This document shows, piece after piece, positions 28,642 through 37,497 of a DNA stretch of 64,000 nt. The DNA is from Microbacterium hominis. GTDB lineage: Bacteria; Actinomycetota; Actinomycetes; Actinomycetales; Microbacteriaceae. Positions within the stretch are counted from its first letter, which is position 1; each line of letters begins with the position of its first letter. Under the pieces are notes generated by a model. That model had not been told where the DNA came from and ran no database searches. It was given only the letters and a program-made list of their open reading frames with translations. Both the position numbers and the translations under genes were made by a program. The stretch is taken from positions 3,038,001-3,102,000 of the forward strand of contig NZ_CP054038.1 in NCBI RefSeq assembly GCF_013282805.1, read 5' to 3'.

Positions 28642-29765
28642 GGAATGAGCGAAACGAGCGCGATCCCCGCGCCGGCGCCGACGGCGAGAAGAAGCGCGGA
28701 CGCCGTGACGCCCAGGGCGACGATCTCGCGGCGGCTGCGCTCGCGCACGGAGCGATAGAACCTCTTGCGGCGCTTGATGTCGCGTGGGCTGTCATGAGGC
28801 TCGGAGCGCGGCGCGGATGCCGGAGTCGATGCCGGCGCCGGGGCCACGTCCGCCTCGGCGGGTCGCGCGGCGACTGTCGCCTTCGGCGTCCGCTTGGTCG
28901 GTGCGGTCGCCGTCCGCTTGCTGGCGGCCCCCGCTGATGCTGCGCCGACTGTTCCACCGCCCGGCTGCTTGGTCCACTTGACGTATTCGTCGATCACGTC
29001 CTTCGACGGGCCGTCAGCACGGAGCTCACCCTGGTGGATCCAGAGGACCCGCTCGCAGGTGTCGCGGAGCGATCCCGCGGAGTGGCTCACGATCATCACG
29101 AGACCGGCGCTGTCGCGAAGCTCGCGGATGCGCTCCTCGCTCTTGAGCTTGAAGCGGCGGTCACCGACGGCCAGCGCCTCGTCGATCAGAAGCACCGAGT
29201 GGGCTCGCGCCGACGCGATGGCGAAGCGAAGGCGTGCTCCCATTCCCGACGAATACGTGCGCATGGGGTGATGGATGAAGTCATTGAGTTCGGCGAAGTC
29301 GGCGATCTCGTCGACGTGCGCGGCGGCCTCCTCCGGGGTGAATCCCATCGCGAGCAGGCCGAGCTTGATGTTGTTCTCGCCAGACAATTCGGGGACGAGT
29401 GCGGCATTGACGCCGAGCAGCACCGGTCGATCGGCCGCCCAGATCGTGCCCTGCGACGTCGGAAGGAGCCCGCTCATCGCGCGGAACAGAGTCGACTTGC
29501 CGGAGCCGTTGTGGCCGATGACGCCGATCGTCTCGCCCTCGGAGGCCGTGAAGGTGACCCCGCGCAACGCGGGAACGGTCTTCAAGCCTCGGCCACCGCG
29601 CAGCGCGTTCAGGCTGAAAAGGCTGTCGCGAGCGCTCATGCGCTTGCCTGAGGCGTACACGCGGTAAGTGACGTGAGCGTCGTCGACGACCATCATCGGA
29701 CGGGGTGCCGCCGCCGCGGCACCCGCTTCGCCACCCGGCAGAATGAGCTCACTCACTGAGTCCAT
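28638..29765 (-). CDS. Polysaccharide/teichoic-acid ABC exporter, ATP-binding subunit
   Basis: ATPase of a TagH/Wzt-type exporter. Of 375 residues, the first 250 form the nucleotide-binding domain: Walker A GHNGSGKST (84-92), signature YSSGMGARLRF, Walker B VLLIDEALAVGD and switch His in IVSHSAGSL. The start of the domain is preceded by a variable region. After a Thr/Ala/Pro-rich linker (about 255-330) a single C-terminal membrane helix (IVALGVTASALLLAVGAGAG) is seen, as in TagH. There is no Wzt-type carbohydrate-binding beta-domain. It overlaps the permease gene by 17 bases and is co-transcribed with it; it ends convergently against the GT gene. Confidence 0.92.
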   Translation of the reverse strand: MDSVSELILPGGEAGAAAAAPRPMMVVDDAHVTYRVYASGKRMSARDSLFSLNALRGGRGLKTVPALRGVTFTASEGETIGVIGHNGSGKSTLFRAMSGLLPTSQGTIWAADRPVLLGVNAALVPELSGENNIKLGLLAMGFTPEEAAAHVDEIADFAELNDFIHHPMRTYSSGMGARLRFAIASARAHSVLLIDEALAVGDRRFKLKSEERIRELRDSAGLVMIVSHSAGSLRDTCERVLWIHQGELRADGPSKDVIDEYVKWTKQPGGGTVGAASAGAASKRTATAPTKRTPKATVAARPAEADVAPAPASTPASAPRSEPHDSPRDIKRRKRFYRSVRERSRREIVALGVTASALLLAVGAGAGIALVSLIP

Positions 29766-30603
29766 ACCTCGCCTCGGCCCTCCAGAAGTACACGACGCCG
29801 AACCCGATCGCGAGCACGGTCCACACCGGGGCGAGGATGACCGCCAGCTCGGGCGCGGGATGGTTTTCGAGCATGACGGCGCGCACCAGCGCGATGAAGT
29901 CGTAGGTAGGGATGCTGTGCGCGATCGTCAGTAGTACGGGATTGTCCGCGAACACCAGATCGACCTGGAAGAAGATGCTGCTGGCGTAGAACAGCACGCG
30001 GTTGATCGTGGGGATGAACTGCTGCACATCCCGCACCCACACCGACATGCGGGCGACGATGAGCGCGACACCGAGATTGAAGACCGCCATCATCGCCAGG
30101 ATCGGAATGACGAGCAGCCACGACCAGCTGATCGGGATGCCGAAGACGAGCAGCAGGATGCCCAGTAGAACGGTGATCGGGATCATCCGCATGGCCTGTT
30201 CGGCGACCACCGAGACCGGGAGGAGGATGCGGGGGAAGCCAAGGCTCTGCACGAGCCTTGAGTTCCCGGTGATCGCGCGCGATCCGCCGCCGAAACACCC
30301 CGTGAAGAACTCGAAGACGAACACGCCCGTGATGATGTACGGCGCGAAGTCCGCGGGGCGCGCATCGCTCGACAGCACCACGCCGAAGATCGTGCCGTAG
30401 ATGATCGCGGTCAGCAGGGGCTTGAGGACGATCCACAGCACGCCGAGCCGGTTCTGCAACAGCCCGCCGACGAGCCGGTAACCGGCCAGCGTGAGCGCGA
30501 AGCTCCGGCGACGCCAGGCCTCGGCGAGATAGGCGCCGAACGGCGGCCGGCGGCCGACTTCGAACAGTCCGTCAGCCGGGGCATGAAGGCGTGCATCCAC
30601 CAA
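29749..30603 (-). CDS. Polysaccharide/teichoic-acid ABC exporter, permease subunit
   Basis: ABC-2 type permease of 284 residues with six predicted membrane helices, including LGVLWIVLKPLLTAIIYGTI, FAPYIITGVFVFEFFTGCF and WSWLLVIPILAMMAVFNLGV. The cytoplasmic GNSRLVQSLGFPRILLP and the amphipathic SVWVRDVQQFIPTINRVLFY stretches are typical of TagG/Wzm. With the ATPase it should move the undecaprenyl-linked polymer across the membrane. Upstream on the minus strand a TATGAT box lies about 70 bases from the ATG. Confidence 0.92.
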   Translation of the reverse strand: MVDARLHAPADGLFEVGRRPPFGAYLAEAWRRRSFALTLAGYRLVGGLLQNRLGVLWIVLKPLLTAIIYGTIFGVVLSSDARPADFAPYIITGVFVFEFFTGCFGGGSRAITGNSRLVQSLGFPRILLPVSVVAEQAMRMIPITVLLGILLLVFGIPISWSWLLVIPILAMMAVFNLGVALIVARMSVWVRDVQQFIPTINRVLFYASSIFFQVDLVFADNPVLLTIAHSIPTYDFIALVRAVMLENHPAPELAVILAPVWTVLAIGFGVVYFWRAEARYGLSE

Positions 30604-30674
30604 AGGAACTCGCTACCTCTCTGACCACCACGTACTTTCGTGGGACAGTCCCGCGAGCGCACAAAACACATCCG

Positions 30675-30680
30675 ATCATA
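30675..30680 (-). promoter_or_regulatory. Candidate -10 box for the ABC exporter operon
   Basis: TATGAT on the minus strand, 71 bases before the permease ATG; no good -35. Just upstream the plus strand reads ACCTGAGGTGAACCTGAG, two direct ACCTGAG copies 11 bases apart, a possible operator. The remainder of the 221-base gap (30604-30824) has no supported gene; a plus-strand TAAGAT near 30733 and a GGAG site precede the GT gene at 30825. Confidence 0.35.
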
Positions 30681-30824
30681 CCTTGGTACCTGAGGTGAAC
30701 CTGAGTCGAGCGGAGTCACCCGGCCGCGCAACCTAAGATCATCGAAGGCACCCCGCACGCTGGCGGCGCACGACATCTGCGCCGATAAGCAGGTCCTGTC
30801 TCGCCCCCAGACCATGGAGCTCCC

Positions 30825-33218
30825 ATGCCGCACGCGCCCCGCGTCACGATCGTGATCCCCCTGCACAATGATGAGCCCACCGCCGCTGCGGCGATCGAGA
30901 GCTGTCTCGCGCAGACGGTGACGGACCTCGAAGTGATCTGCGTGGACGATGCATCCACCGATGGCACGACGGAAATCATCGATCGATACATGGCTCGCGA
31001 CGCCCGCGTCCGGATGATCAGACAGGAACGCAACAGCTCCGCTTTCCAGGCTCGCCGCCTCGGAGTCCTCGCAGCTGCCGGCGACCATGTGATCTTCGTT
31101 GATGGCGACGACGAGCTCCTTCATGACGCGGTCGAGAAGTCGCTCGCCGCCGCCGATCGACACGGAGCGGACCTGGTCGGTTTCGCCATCGAAGTGATCA
31201 ATCCCGAGGGCAAGGTCGTCGGCGGCTATCAGAATCGCCTCGCTCCGAAGCACGAGTCGCTCGTCGGTGACGAGATCTTGAGCGGCCTGTTCCCCGTGGA
31301 TCAGCCGGCGCAAGGACAGCTGTGGCGCTACCTGTTTCGCACGACGCTTCTGCGGGACGCGTACGCCCGCCTTCCCGAGGATCTCGTCCTCCCCCGCGTG
31401 AACGACCTCCCGCTGATGTTCCTGGTCGCCGCAACAGCGTCGAAGTACGTGTCGATCCCGGATCGGCTCTACCGCTATCACTACGGGCGCGGTGGCAGCG
31501 GACAGTCCGTCGAGACGATCGAGCAGGCGAAGTTCTACGCGGAGGCAATCCGATCGATCGACAGCGTCGCACCCGCGGTGCGGGGGATCGCACGCAGGAT
31601 CGGCGACCCCGGCCCGTTGCTCGACAGCTACGAGTCCGTCCGCCTGTCGATCATCGGCTACGTGTGCGCCTACCTCCTGAAGCACACGACCAGCGAGATC
31701 GCGCCCGCTGTGTTCGATCACCTGTACACGTGCGCGGAGCCCGCGGACATCGTCGTCGCGGCCGTCCGCTTCTACCCGGAGTGCCTGCCCGCGCTGAAGG
31801 CCCACTCCACTCCGGTCGACCTCGACCAGCGCAGGGTCAAGAGCGTGCTCCTCACAACGCGCACGCTGACGACCGGCGGAGTCTCCGGAGTGCTGCTCGC
31901 ACAAGCTGACTTCCTCAAGCGGGCGGGGTACCGCGTCACGATCGTCGCACGGCGCTACGGGAGCGACCGGGATGCGGTACCCGACGGAGCGCATTTCATC
32001 GAGATGGTTGGTCGAGGCCTGCCCGAGCGACTCGTCGAGTGGGCCGAGATCTGTCGCTCGAACGACGTCGATGTCGTCATCGACCACCAAGTGCTGTACA
32101 GCCGCGACTGGCCCGAGTATGCCCTGATGGCTCGCGCCCTCGGAGTGGCGACGATCGGATGGATCCACAACTTCGCGGGGCGGCCGATCTACGACCTCAA
32201 TGGGCTGCATGCGCTGCTCAAGGCGAATGCGCCGTTGCTGGAAAAGCTTGTGACGCTGTCACCGTTGGATGTCGCCTTCTGGAAGCTGCGTGGAGTCCCG
32301 CATGCCGTCTATGTGCCGAACCCGCCCTCACCTCTGCTTCTTCAATCCGCTGGAGTGCCGCGCCCGAAGCGGTTGGGCGAGGGCCGGGTCGAGCTGATCT
32401 GGTGGGGCCGCCTCGACGAGCACACCAAGCAGGTCAGCCAACTCATCGACGTGGCCGACCACCTGCGCCAACTGTCGTTCGACTTCCATCTCACGGTGGT
32501 CGGACCCGACTGGGGGGATTGGACGGCGTCCCGATTCAACGCGGAGGTTCGGAAGCGACGCCTCGATGCCCACATCGAGGCTGTGGGTGAGCGACGCGGC
32601 GAGCGCCTCATCGAGGCGATCGATCGCGCGGACGCGTTCGTGACCACGAGCATCATCGAGGGCTACCAGCTCACGATCGCCGAAGCGCAGTCCCGTGGCC
32701 TCCCGGTGTTCATGTACGAGCTGCCGTGGCTCACCCTCGTGCAGGAGAACGACGGCGTGGTGGCCGTAGCGCAAGGCGACTCGGGAGCGCTCGCGCGCGA
32801 GATCGCGTCGACTTTCGCTTCTCCCGATCGCTACACCGCCCTGTCAGAGGCGTCTATCGTCGCGGCGGACCGTGAGCTGTCGCACGACTTCGGACTCCTC
32901 TATGAGCAGGTGATCACCGGCACCCTGCCGTCCGCGTTCTCCCCCGAGCCCACGCTCGCGGACGCACGACAACTCGTGGATCTGATCGTGTTCTACGCCG
33001 AGCAGAACGCCGGCCTTCGCACCGAGGTCTCGGATCTGCGCAAGCGCGCGAAGTCCGGGGCGAAGCAGCGAGAGCACGCAGTGGAGAAGCCCGTCGGAGC
33101 TTCGCTGAAGCGCCGAGCGTGGCGCGCCGCAACGCCTTTGGGTCGTACGCTTCTGCAGGTCTTCCCCGGGTTGCGACCGCTCGTGCACCGCGCGAAGCTG
33201 GCGCTTCACCGACGGTAG
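30825..33218 (+). CDS. Two-domain glycosyltransferase (GT2 family + GT4-like), paralogue
   Basis: A 797-residue paralogue of the enzyme at 26305 with the same domain order and nearly the same coordinates: [38 protein letters not shown], the GT-B start TGGVSGVLLAQADFL near 348, IGWIHNFAGRPIYDL, WWGRLDEHTKQVSQLIDV near 525 and [20 protein letters not shown] near 608. It has about 19 more residues near the C-terminus, with a short charged helical stretch (about 725-760), and ends in PGLRPLVHRAKLALHRR, matching the paralogue's tail. GGAG lies 9 bases before the ATG. Probably builds another linkage of the same or a related polymer. Confidence 0.88.
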   Translation: MPHAPRVTIVIPLHNDEPTAAAAIESCLAQTVTDLEVICVDDASTDGTTEIIDRYMARDARVRMIRQERNSSAFQARRLGVLAAAGDHVIFVDGDDELLHDAVEKSLAAADRHGADLVGFAIEVINPEGKVVGGYQNRLAPKHESLVGDEILSGLFPVDQPAQGQLWRYLFRTTLLRDAYARLPEDLVLPRVNDLPLMFLVAATASKYVSIPDRLYRYHYGRGGSGQSVETIEQAKFYAEAIRSIDSVAPAVRGIARRIGDPGPLLDSYESVRLSIIGYVCAYLLKHTTSEIAPAVFDHLYTCAEPADIVVAAVRFYPECLPALKAHSTPVDLDQRRVKSVLLTTRTLTTGGVSGVLLAQADFLKRAGYRVTIVARRYGSDRDAVPDGAHFIEMVGRGLPERLVEWAEICRSNDVDVVIDHQVLYSRDWPEYALMARALGVATIGWIHNFAGRPIYDLNGLHALLKANAPLLEKLVTLSPLDVAFWKLRGVPHAVYVPNPPSPLLLQSAGVPRPKRLGEGRVELIWWGRLDEHTKQVSQLIDVADHLRQLSFDFHLTVVGPDWGDWTASRFNAEVRKRRLDAHIEAVGERRGERLIEAIDRADAFVTTSIIEGYQLTIAEAQSRGLPVFMYELPWLTLVQENDGVVAVAQGDSGALAREIASTFASPDRYTALSEASIVAADRELSHDFGLLYEQVITGTLPSAFSPEPTLADARQLVDLIVFYAEQNAGLRTEVSDLRKRAKSGAKQREHAVEKPVGASLKRRAWRAATPLGRTLLQVFPGLRPLVHRAKLALHRR

Positions 33219-33236
33219 GTCGGGGCGCACCTCACG

Positions 33237-34277
33237 TCAGCCCGCAGCAGCATCCATCGCCGCGTGGATGCGTTCCGTGAGTCCACGGAGATCCCTGCGA
33301 GCCTGTCGAACTGCGCGCTGGAGATCCGGGAGCACGGCCTCGAGCTGCGAAGCACGGGAAGCGAGTCCATCGTGGTGCCCGGTCAATGCGCCGACCCCGG
33401 CTGCATCGAGCAATCGCTGGATCTTCTGAGGATCGGCGGCCGTTCCCAGCGGGTATGCCCCCTCCGTCGCACCCATGATGAGCGCGTGAGCCCGATCGCT
33501 CACAACGACGAGCGAGCGTGCATACACGGCGCGCACATGCTTGTCCAGGTCGTCGTGACGAGTGCTCGCTGCCACCAGGTACTCACCGCCCAGCCGCTCC
33601 GCGAGTAGCACCGCACGGGGCGCATCACGCGCCACCTGCGCAACGGTCACGATGCGCCTGTCGGTGCGCACAGCCAGACCGCGGAGTTCCGCGATCCAGT
33701 CGTCCGTCGGCCACGGGCGGTCGAACCGCAGGGTGATCGCGATCAGCGGCCGATCCTCTGCCGTCGCCCAGATGGAGGGATCGCTGCCGAGCGCGAAGGC
33801 CCAGTCCGGAGCCACACCTCCGAAGCCCGCAGCCGCCTGGGACTCCGCGTCGCGCCACGACATGACTGCCGCGTCGCGGAGGGCAGAATCGAACACCACC
33901 CGAGAGGCGATGGCGGGGTTCTTCAGCCCGAGCCCCGCCGCGATGACGATCCCCCCGCGATTCGTCACGCGGCGCATCTCACCGGCACGCCGTGCGTGCG
34001 GGAACGGCATCTCGGGCTGAGGGTTGATCTCGCCCGCGTTCACCACATACACCGGATGCGCCGCCATGTCGGATGCCGCGAGCCAGGCACGTCGCTCTGG
34101 ATAGAACGCCTCGTCGCTACGGAGCGGCACACCAGGCAGGTAGTCCGAGGTCTGCCCCTCGAGGTGCACGTGAAGCCTGGCACCGTTGCCGCGAAGTGCA
34201 CGAAGGAGTCCGTCACGCAGTGCGGAGTCACCGAGATTGTCGTCCTGCCCCGCGGGGTGAACGAAGACATCCTGCAC
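33237..34277 (-). CDS. Polysaccharide pyruvyl transferase family protein
   Basis: A 346-residue soluble protein of the CsaB/PF04230 type, which transfers pyruvate ketals from phosphoenolpyruvate to sugars. The family hallmarks are NLGDSALRDGLLRAL near residue 14 (N-x-G-D), a central Gly-rich strand GIVIAAGLGLKNPA, and the SDRAHALIMGATEG motif near residue 265 with the conserved His. The C-terminus (about 300-346) is a predicted coiled coil rich in Arg and Ala. The GTG start has GGAGG 9 bases upstream. It is divergent from the gene at 34315 across only 37 bases. Confidence 0.8.
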   Translation of the reverse strand: MQDVFVHPAGQDDNLGDSALRDGLLRALRGNGARLHVHLEGQTSDYLPGVPLRSDEAFYPERRAWLAASDMAAHPVYVVNAGEINPQPEMPFPHARRAGEMRRVTNRGGIVIAAGLGLKNPAIASRVVFDSALRDAAVMSWRDAESQAAAGFGGVAPDWAFALGSDPSIWATAEDRPLIAITLRFDRPWPTDDWIAELRGLAVRTDRRIVTVAQVARDAPRAVLLAERLGGEYLVAASTRHDDLDKHVRAVYARSLVVVSDRAHALIMGATEGAYPLGTAADPQKIQRLLDAAGVGALTGHHDGLASRASQLEAVLPDLQRAVRQARRDLRGLTERIHAAMDAAAG

Positions 34278-34302
34278 GTGAATCGCCTCCTCCCGATCAA
34301 CC

Positions 34303-34309
34303 TAATATG
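34303..34309. promoter_or_regulatory. Bidirectional promoter with overlapping -10 boxes
   Basis: The palindrome-like CCTAATATGG gives TAATAT on the plus strand (34303-34308) and CATATT on the minus strand (34304-34309). The plus box ends 6 bases before the GTG at 34315 (leaderless); the minus box would yield a leader of about 20 nt containing GGGAGGAGG. The two divergent genes would thus share one opening site. Confidence 0.45.
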
Positions 34310-34314
34310 GGTGG

Positions 34315-35343
34315 GTGGCCCCTCCTAATCGGCCGACGGACTCGTCGGCGACATTGGTCGTCCACGAGACCCATCGCCCCCCAGCGCCGATTCTCCGCTA
34401 CATCGACCAGGTCGTCGGCGACGATTCGGACATCGAGTTCCGGTTCTCGCAGGGAGTGCTGACACGATTCGACGTGGACGTCGTTCACGTCGTGGAGCCC
34501 AACCTGGATCAGCTGCTCGGTACCCGCGGCGCCAGCGGTCTCCAGCGGGTCCTCGCCACCCTCGCCTTGAGAAGGAATCTCCGGCGGCATCGCATCGCTC
34601 TCGTTCGAACGCTCCCCGGAGTCGGCGAGCGGGTCTCGCGCGGTCGAGGGGAACGGCTTGCGCGGCGCATCCTCGACGGCGCGACCAGTGCATTCATCAC
34701 CTTCGACGAGACGACACCGACACCGGATGCCGCTCGCACCACCGTGATCCCCCACGCGCACTTCCGTGAGCGCTTCGTCGGCTACCCGAGGGCGGAACAG
34801 ATTCCCGGCCGGATCCTTTGTGTCGTGTCTGGCGCTCTCCCGAACTCCGTTCGGAGCATGCTCACGATCGCCAACCTCTCAGACGCCGCAGGTGTGACGC
34901 TGCGAATCGCAGGCGACGCGCCTGACGAACTCGGAATCGCCGTTCATTCCGCCATAGCTCGGTGTGCAGGGCTTGTATCGGCACGCCTCGAGCGCCTCTC
35001 CGACGGCGCGCAGGTGCAGGAGCTCGACGCAGCCGAACTCGTTGCGGTGCCGCAGGTCACCTCTCTCGAGGATCTACAACTCGTCTTTCTCGCCCTGTCG
35101 CTCGACCGCCCGGTCCTGACGCCCCGCACTGACCAGATGGCGGAACTGGCCGCCGCGGTCGGCCCGGGGTGGGTGAATCTCTGCGACGGACCCATCACCG
35201 CCCAGGACCTGGACGATGCGCTCGAGTGCATTCGCGGAGGCACCCCCCCGACGCGCCCAGACCTCGACGGGCGGGATCTCACCCGCACTCAGCAACTCCA
35301 TGAGGCGGTGCTTCAAGGAGCTTTACGCGCGCCCGGTGACTAG
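34315..35343 (+). CDS. Probable GT-B fold glycosyltransferase
   Basis: A 342-residue soluble protein. Its layout (VDVVHVVEPNLDQLLG, a turn RIALVRTLPGVGERVSRGRG, SAFITFDETTPTPDA, then a second Rossmann-like half beginning RILCVVSGALPNSVRSML and ending with LSLDRPVLTPRTDQMAEL) resembles two-domain GT-B enzymes encoded in capsule loci. I do not see a clear donor-binding E-x7-E motif, so the assignment rests on overall pattern and context. It starts at the GTG at 34315, directly after a -10-like box. The 3' end overlaps the convergent GT2 gene by 21 bases. Confidence 0.55.
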   Translation: MAPPNRPTDSSATLVVHETHRPPAPILRYIDQVVGDDSDIEFRFSQGVLTRFDVDVVHVVEPNLDQLLGTRGASGLQRVLATLALRRNLRRHRIALVRTLPGVGERVSRGRGERLARRILDGATSAFITFDETTPTPDAARTTVIPHAHFRERFVGYPRAEQIPGRILCVVSGALPNSVRSMLTIANLSDAAGVTLRIAGDAPDELGIAVHSAIARCAGLVSARLERLSDGAQVQELDAAELVAVPQVTSLEDLQLVFLALSLDRPVLTPRTDQMAELAAAVGPGWVNLCDGPITAQDLDDALECIRGGTPPTRPDLDGRDLTRTQQLHEAVLQGALRAPGD

Positions 35344-37497
35344 CGCACGGATGCGTCGAGCACGATTCCGCAGGCGGTGCACTACGGATCTCAGCCCGTA
35401 TGCTCCGACGCCTGAGATTGAGGCGCGCCCCCTGGTTGCGCGGGTTGCCACGACCTGCAGGCCAGAGGTTCCCCAGACGCGGATCACGTGGATCGGTGCC
35501 TCATTTTCTTTCCCCGCGTCCTTCACCGCGTCGCGGGGGACCTGAACGGGGAACTCCACCAGCCCCAGAGGAGTACGGAAGGTTGCCATCAGCATCCACC
35601 GTCGGTTCAGGACGTCCCGCGCCTTCCTCGTCGCGCTCACCCGTCCATCTGACTCGGTTCGACAGGCGAACCCGCGAGACATGACAGACTCATTGACCTC
35701 GCGCCAAAAGCGGAGCGCGGTGATCGTTGACTCCCGCTCGGGGCGAACGGTGAGACGGAGCTCGTCACCGACGATCGTCGCTTCCGTCACACCGGCGGAG
35801 AGGTAATCGTGCATGAATCGCTTAGGATCGCCCCCGACAGAATCGTCGTCAGCGCGGACGGTGCACAGTTCGCCCAGGCGTGTCACGACGAAGAGTGGCC
35901 CCTCAGGTTCACTTGCTACGTGGGCGGCCTCGATGCGCACCTGCTCATACACCACGCCGAACTGCGTTTTGATGCTCGCGAACACGCTGACAGGCTCCGC
36001 ACCGAGTCGAGCGACGGGGTACCGGGCCACCAGCTTGCCACCCTCACCGCGCTTGATCGCCAGCTCATCGCGATGGCCAGCGCGCGCGAGGCTCACGCCC
36101 AAGATCTCGGCAGGCTCACCCGTCACCGCCAAGTGCAACGTGACTTCCTCACCCGCGTTGAAGATCGCTTCCATCGCCACGTGCGGCAACGCCGGCGGCT
36201 CAAGTCCGATGGCGCCCTCCCGAAGCATCAGCGCGACCTGCTGTTGCTCGGCGGTGGCACCATAACCACCGTCGCCCACGAAGAGCTCGCCAATCGTGCT
36301 CATCGAGCGGGCGAGGGCGACGGACAACTCGATGGACTGCGGTTCGAGGCCGCTGCTGATCGGATCGAGAACATGCTCAGCAAGGCCGGCCCGCAGGACG
36401 TCTCGAGGCGCACAGTCCGCCTCGACCAGGCGCTCCGCTTGGGCGAGCCATACCTCAGGCCGCGGCCACTTTCGCTGCTTCGGAAGGTCCTGCAGAGCGC
36501 CGGCGATCCTCGCTGCGCCCTCCCAGTCACCCATGGCAACCAGCGACCAGGCCCAGCGAACATTCGTGTCTGCCCCCGCGATCGCTTTGGAACCCACGAG
36601 TTCGACAATGCGGCTGACCCAGGATTCGATCCGGTGGAGGCTGTCGGGATCGACGCCCACCCAGCCCGCGCCGAGCAGAAACTTGCGGAGGTGCACCCAA
36701 CCGTCGCGTGCGATCACAAGATCGTCGTACTCATCGAGCAATGCTGATGATGGGACGGATTTCACGAGCGAACGACATTCGACCTCTTGGGAAAGATAGC
36801 TCTCAAGGCTCGCCGCGGCACCTGCGCGTGATGACATGGAAGTGTTGCCCGGCCGGTCGCGATAGATGTAGACGATGTCCGTTATGACATCGATCGATTG
36901 GGCGCTCGTCAGCGCTTTCGTCATCGGCACGATGTCATTGGAGCGAGGAACCGACGGAAATCGAATCGCTTCATCGATCCACCACTGACGCCGGAACAGG
37001 CGATTCCAGCACGCTCGGTTCGAAATCAGAGACGGCTCGTCCGACAAAGTGATTCCTTCGCGCGCCGCATCGAACGCGCGCCACTTCCTCGTCGGGTGCC
37101 AGGTCTTTCCCAAGTGGTACTTGAAGAATCGTCCGACGACGAGGTCGGATCCGCTCCGGCGCGCCGAACCGATCATGGCCCTGTAGGCATCGCGGGGCAC
37201 GATGTCGTCGCCATCGACAAATGCAATGTACTCACCGCGAGCAAGCTCGACGCCCTGATCACGTGCCTGCGCCCCGCCGCTGCCCAGCGCGGCTACCAGT
37301 CTGACGCGGGCATCTCGGCGCGCGATGCCTTCGACGATCTGAACGGTATCGTCGGTCGATCCATCGTCGATCACCAGGACCTCGATCGAAGCCCCTTCCT
37401 GGCGAAGGATCGAATCGACGCATTCGCCAACCCATAGACCGACGTTGTGTGTGGGGACGATGACGGAAATGTCGGGCACAGCTGCGTTCCAATTCAT
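35323..37497 (-). CDS. GT2-family glycosyltransferase with large C-terminal region
   Basis: A 724-residue protein. The N-terminal 230 residues are a GT2 domain: DISVIVPTHNVGLWVGEC, VLVIDDGSTDDT, IAFVDGDDIVPRDAY and the acceptor-side segment SLISNRACWNRLFRRQWW. The remaining 490 residues contain a helical part (230-420) and a beta-rich part (about 430-690) that ends in a basic tail RLRNRARRIRALVTGRA. Similar C-terminal regions occur on teichoic acid synthases and capsule polymerases, but I do not identify a second catalytic site. Start ATG at 37497 overlaps the upstream gene stop by four bases, so 35323-41457 reads as one operon. Confidence 0.82.
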   Translation of the reverse strand: MNWNAAVPDISVIVPTHNVGLWVGECVDSILRQEGASIEVLVIDDGSTDDTVQIVEGIARRDARVRLVAALGSGGAQARDQGVELARGEYIAFVDGDDIVPRDAYRAMIGSARRSGSDLVVGRFFKYHLGKTWHPTRKWRAFDAAREGITLSDEPSLISNRACWNRLFRRQWWIDEAIRFPSVPRSNDIVPMTKALTSAQSIDVITDIVYIYRDRPGNTSMSSRAGAAASLESYLSQEVECRSLVKSVPSSALLDEYDDLVIARDGWVHLRKFLLGAGWVGVDPDSLHRIESWVSRIVELVGSKAIAGADTNVRWAWSLVAMGDWEGAARIAGALQDLPKQRKWPRPEVWLAQAERLVEADCAPRDVLRAGLAEHVLDPISSGLEPQSIELSVALARSMSTIGELFVGDGGYGATAEQQQVALMLREGAIGLEPPALPHVAMEAIFNAGEEVTLHLAVTGEPAEILGVSLARAGHRDELAIKRGEGGKLVARYPVARLGAEPVSVFASIKTQFGVVYEQVRIEAAHVASEPEGPLFVVTRLGELCTVRADDDSVGGDPKRFMHDYLSAGVTEATIVGDELRLTVRPERESTITALRFWREVNESVMSRGFACRTESDGRVSATRKARDVLNRRWMLMATFRTPLGLVEFPVQVPRDAVKDAGKENEAPIHVIRVWGTSGLQVVATRATRGRASISGVGAYGLRSVVHRLRNRARRIRALVTGRA

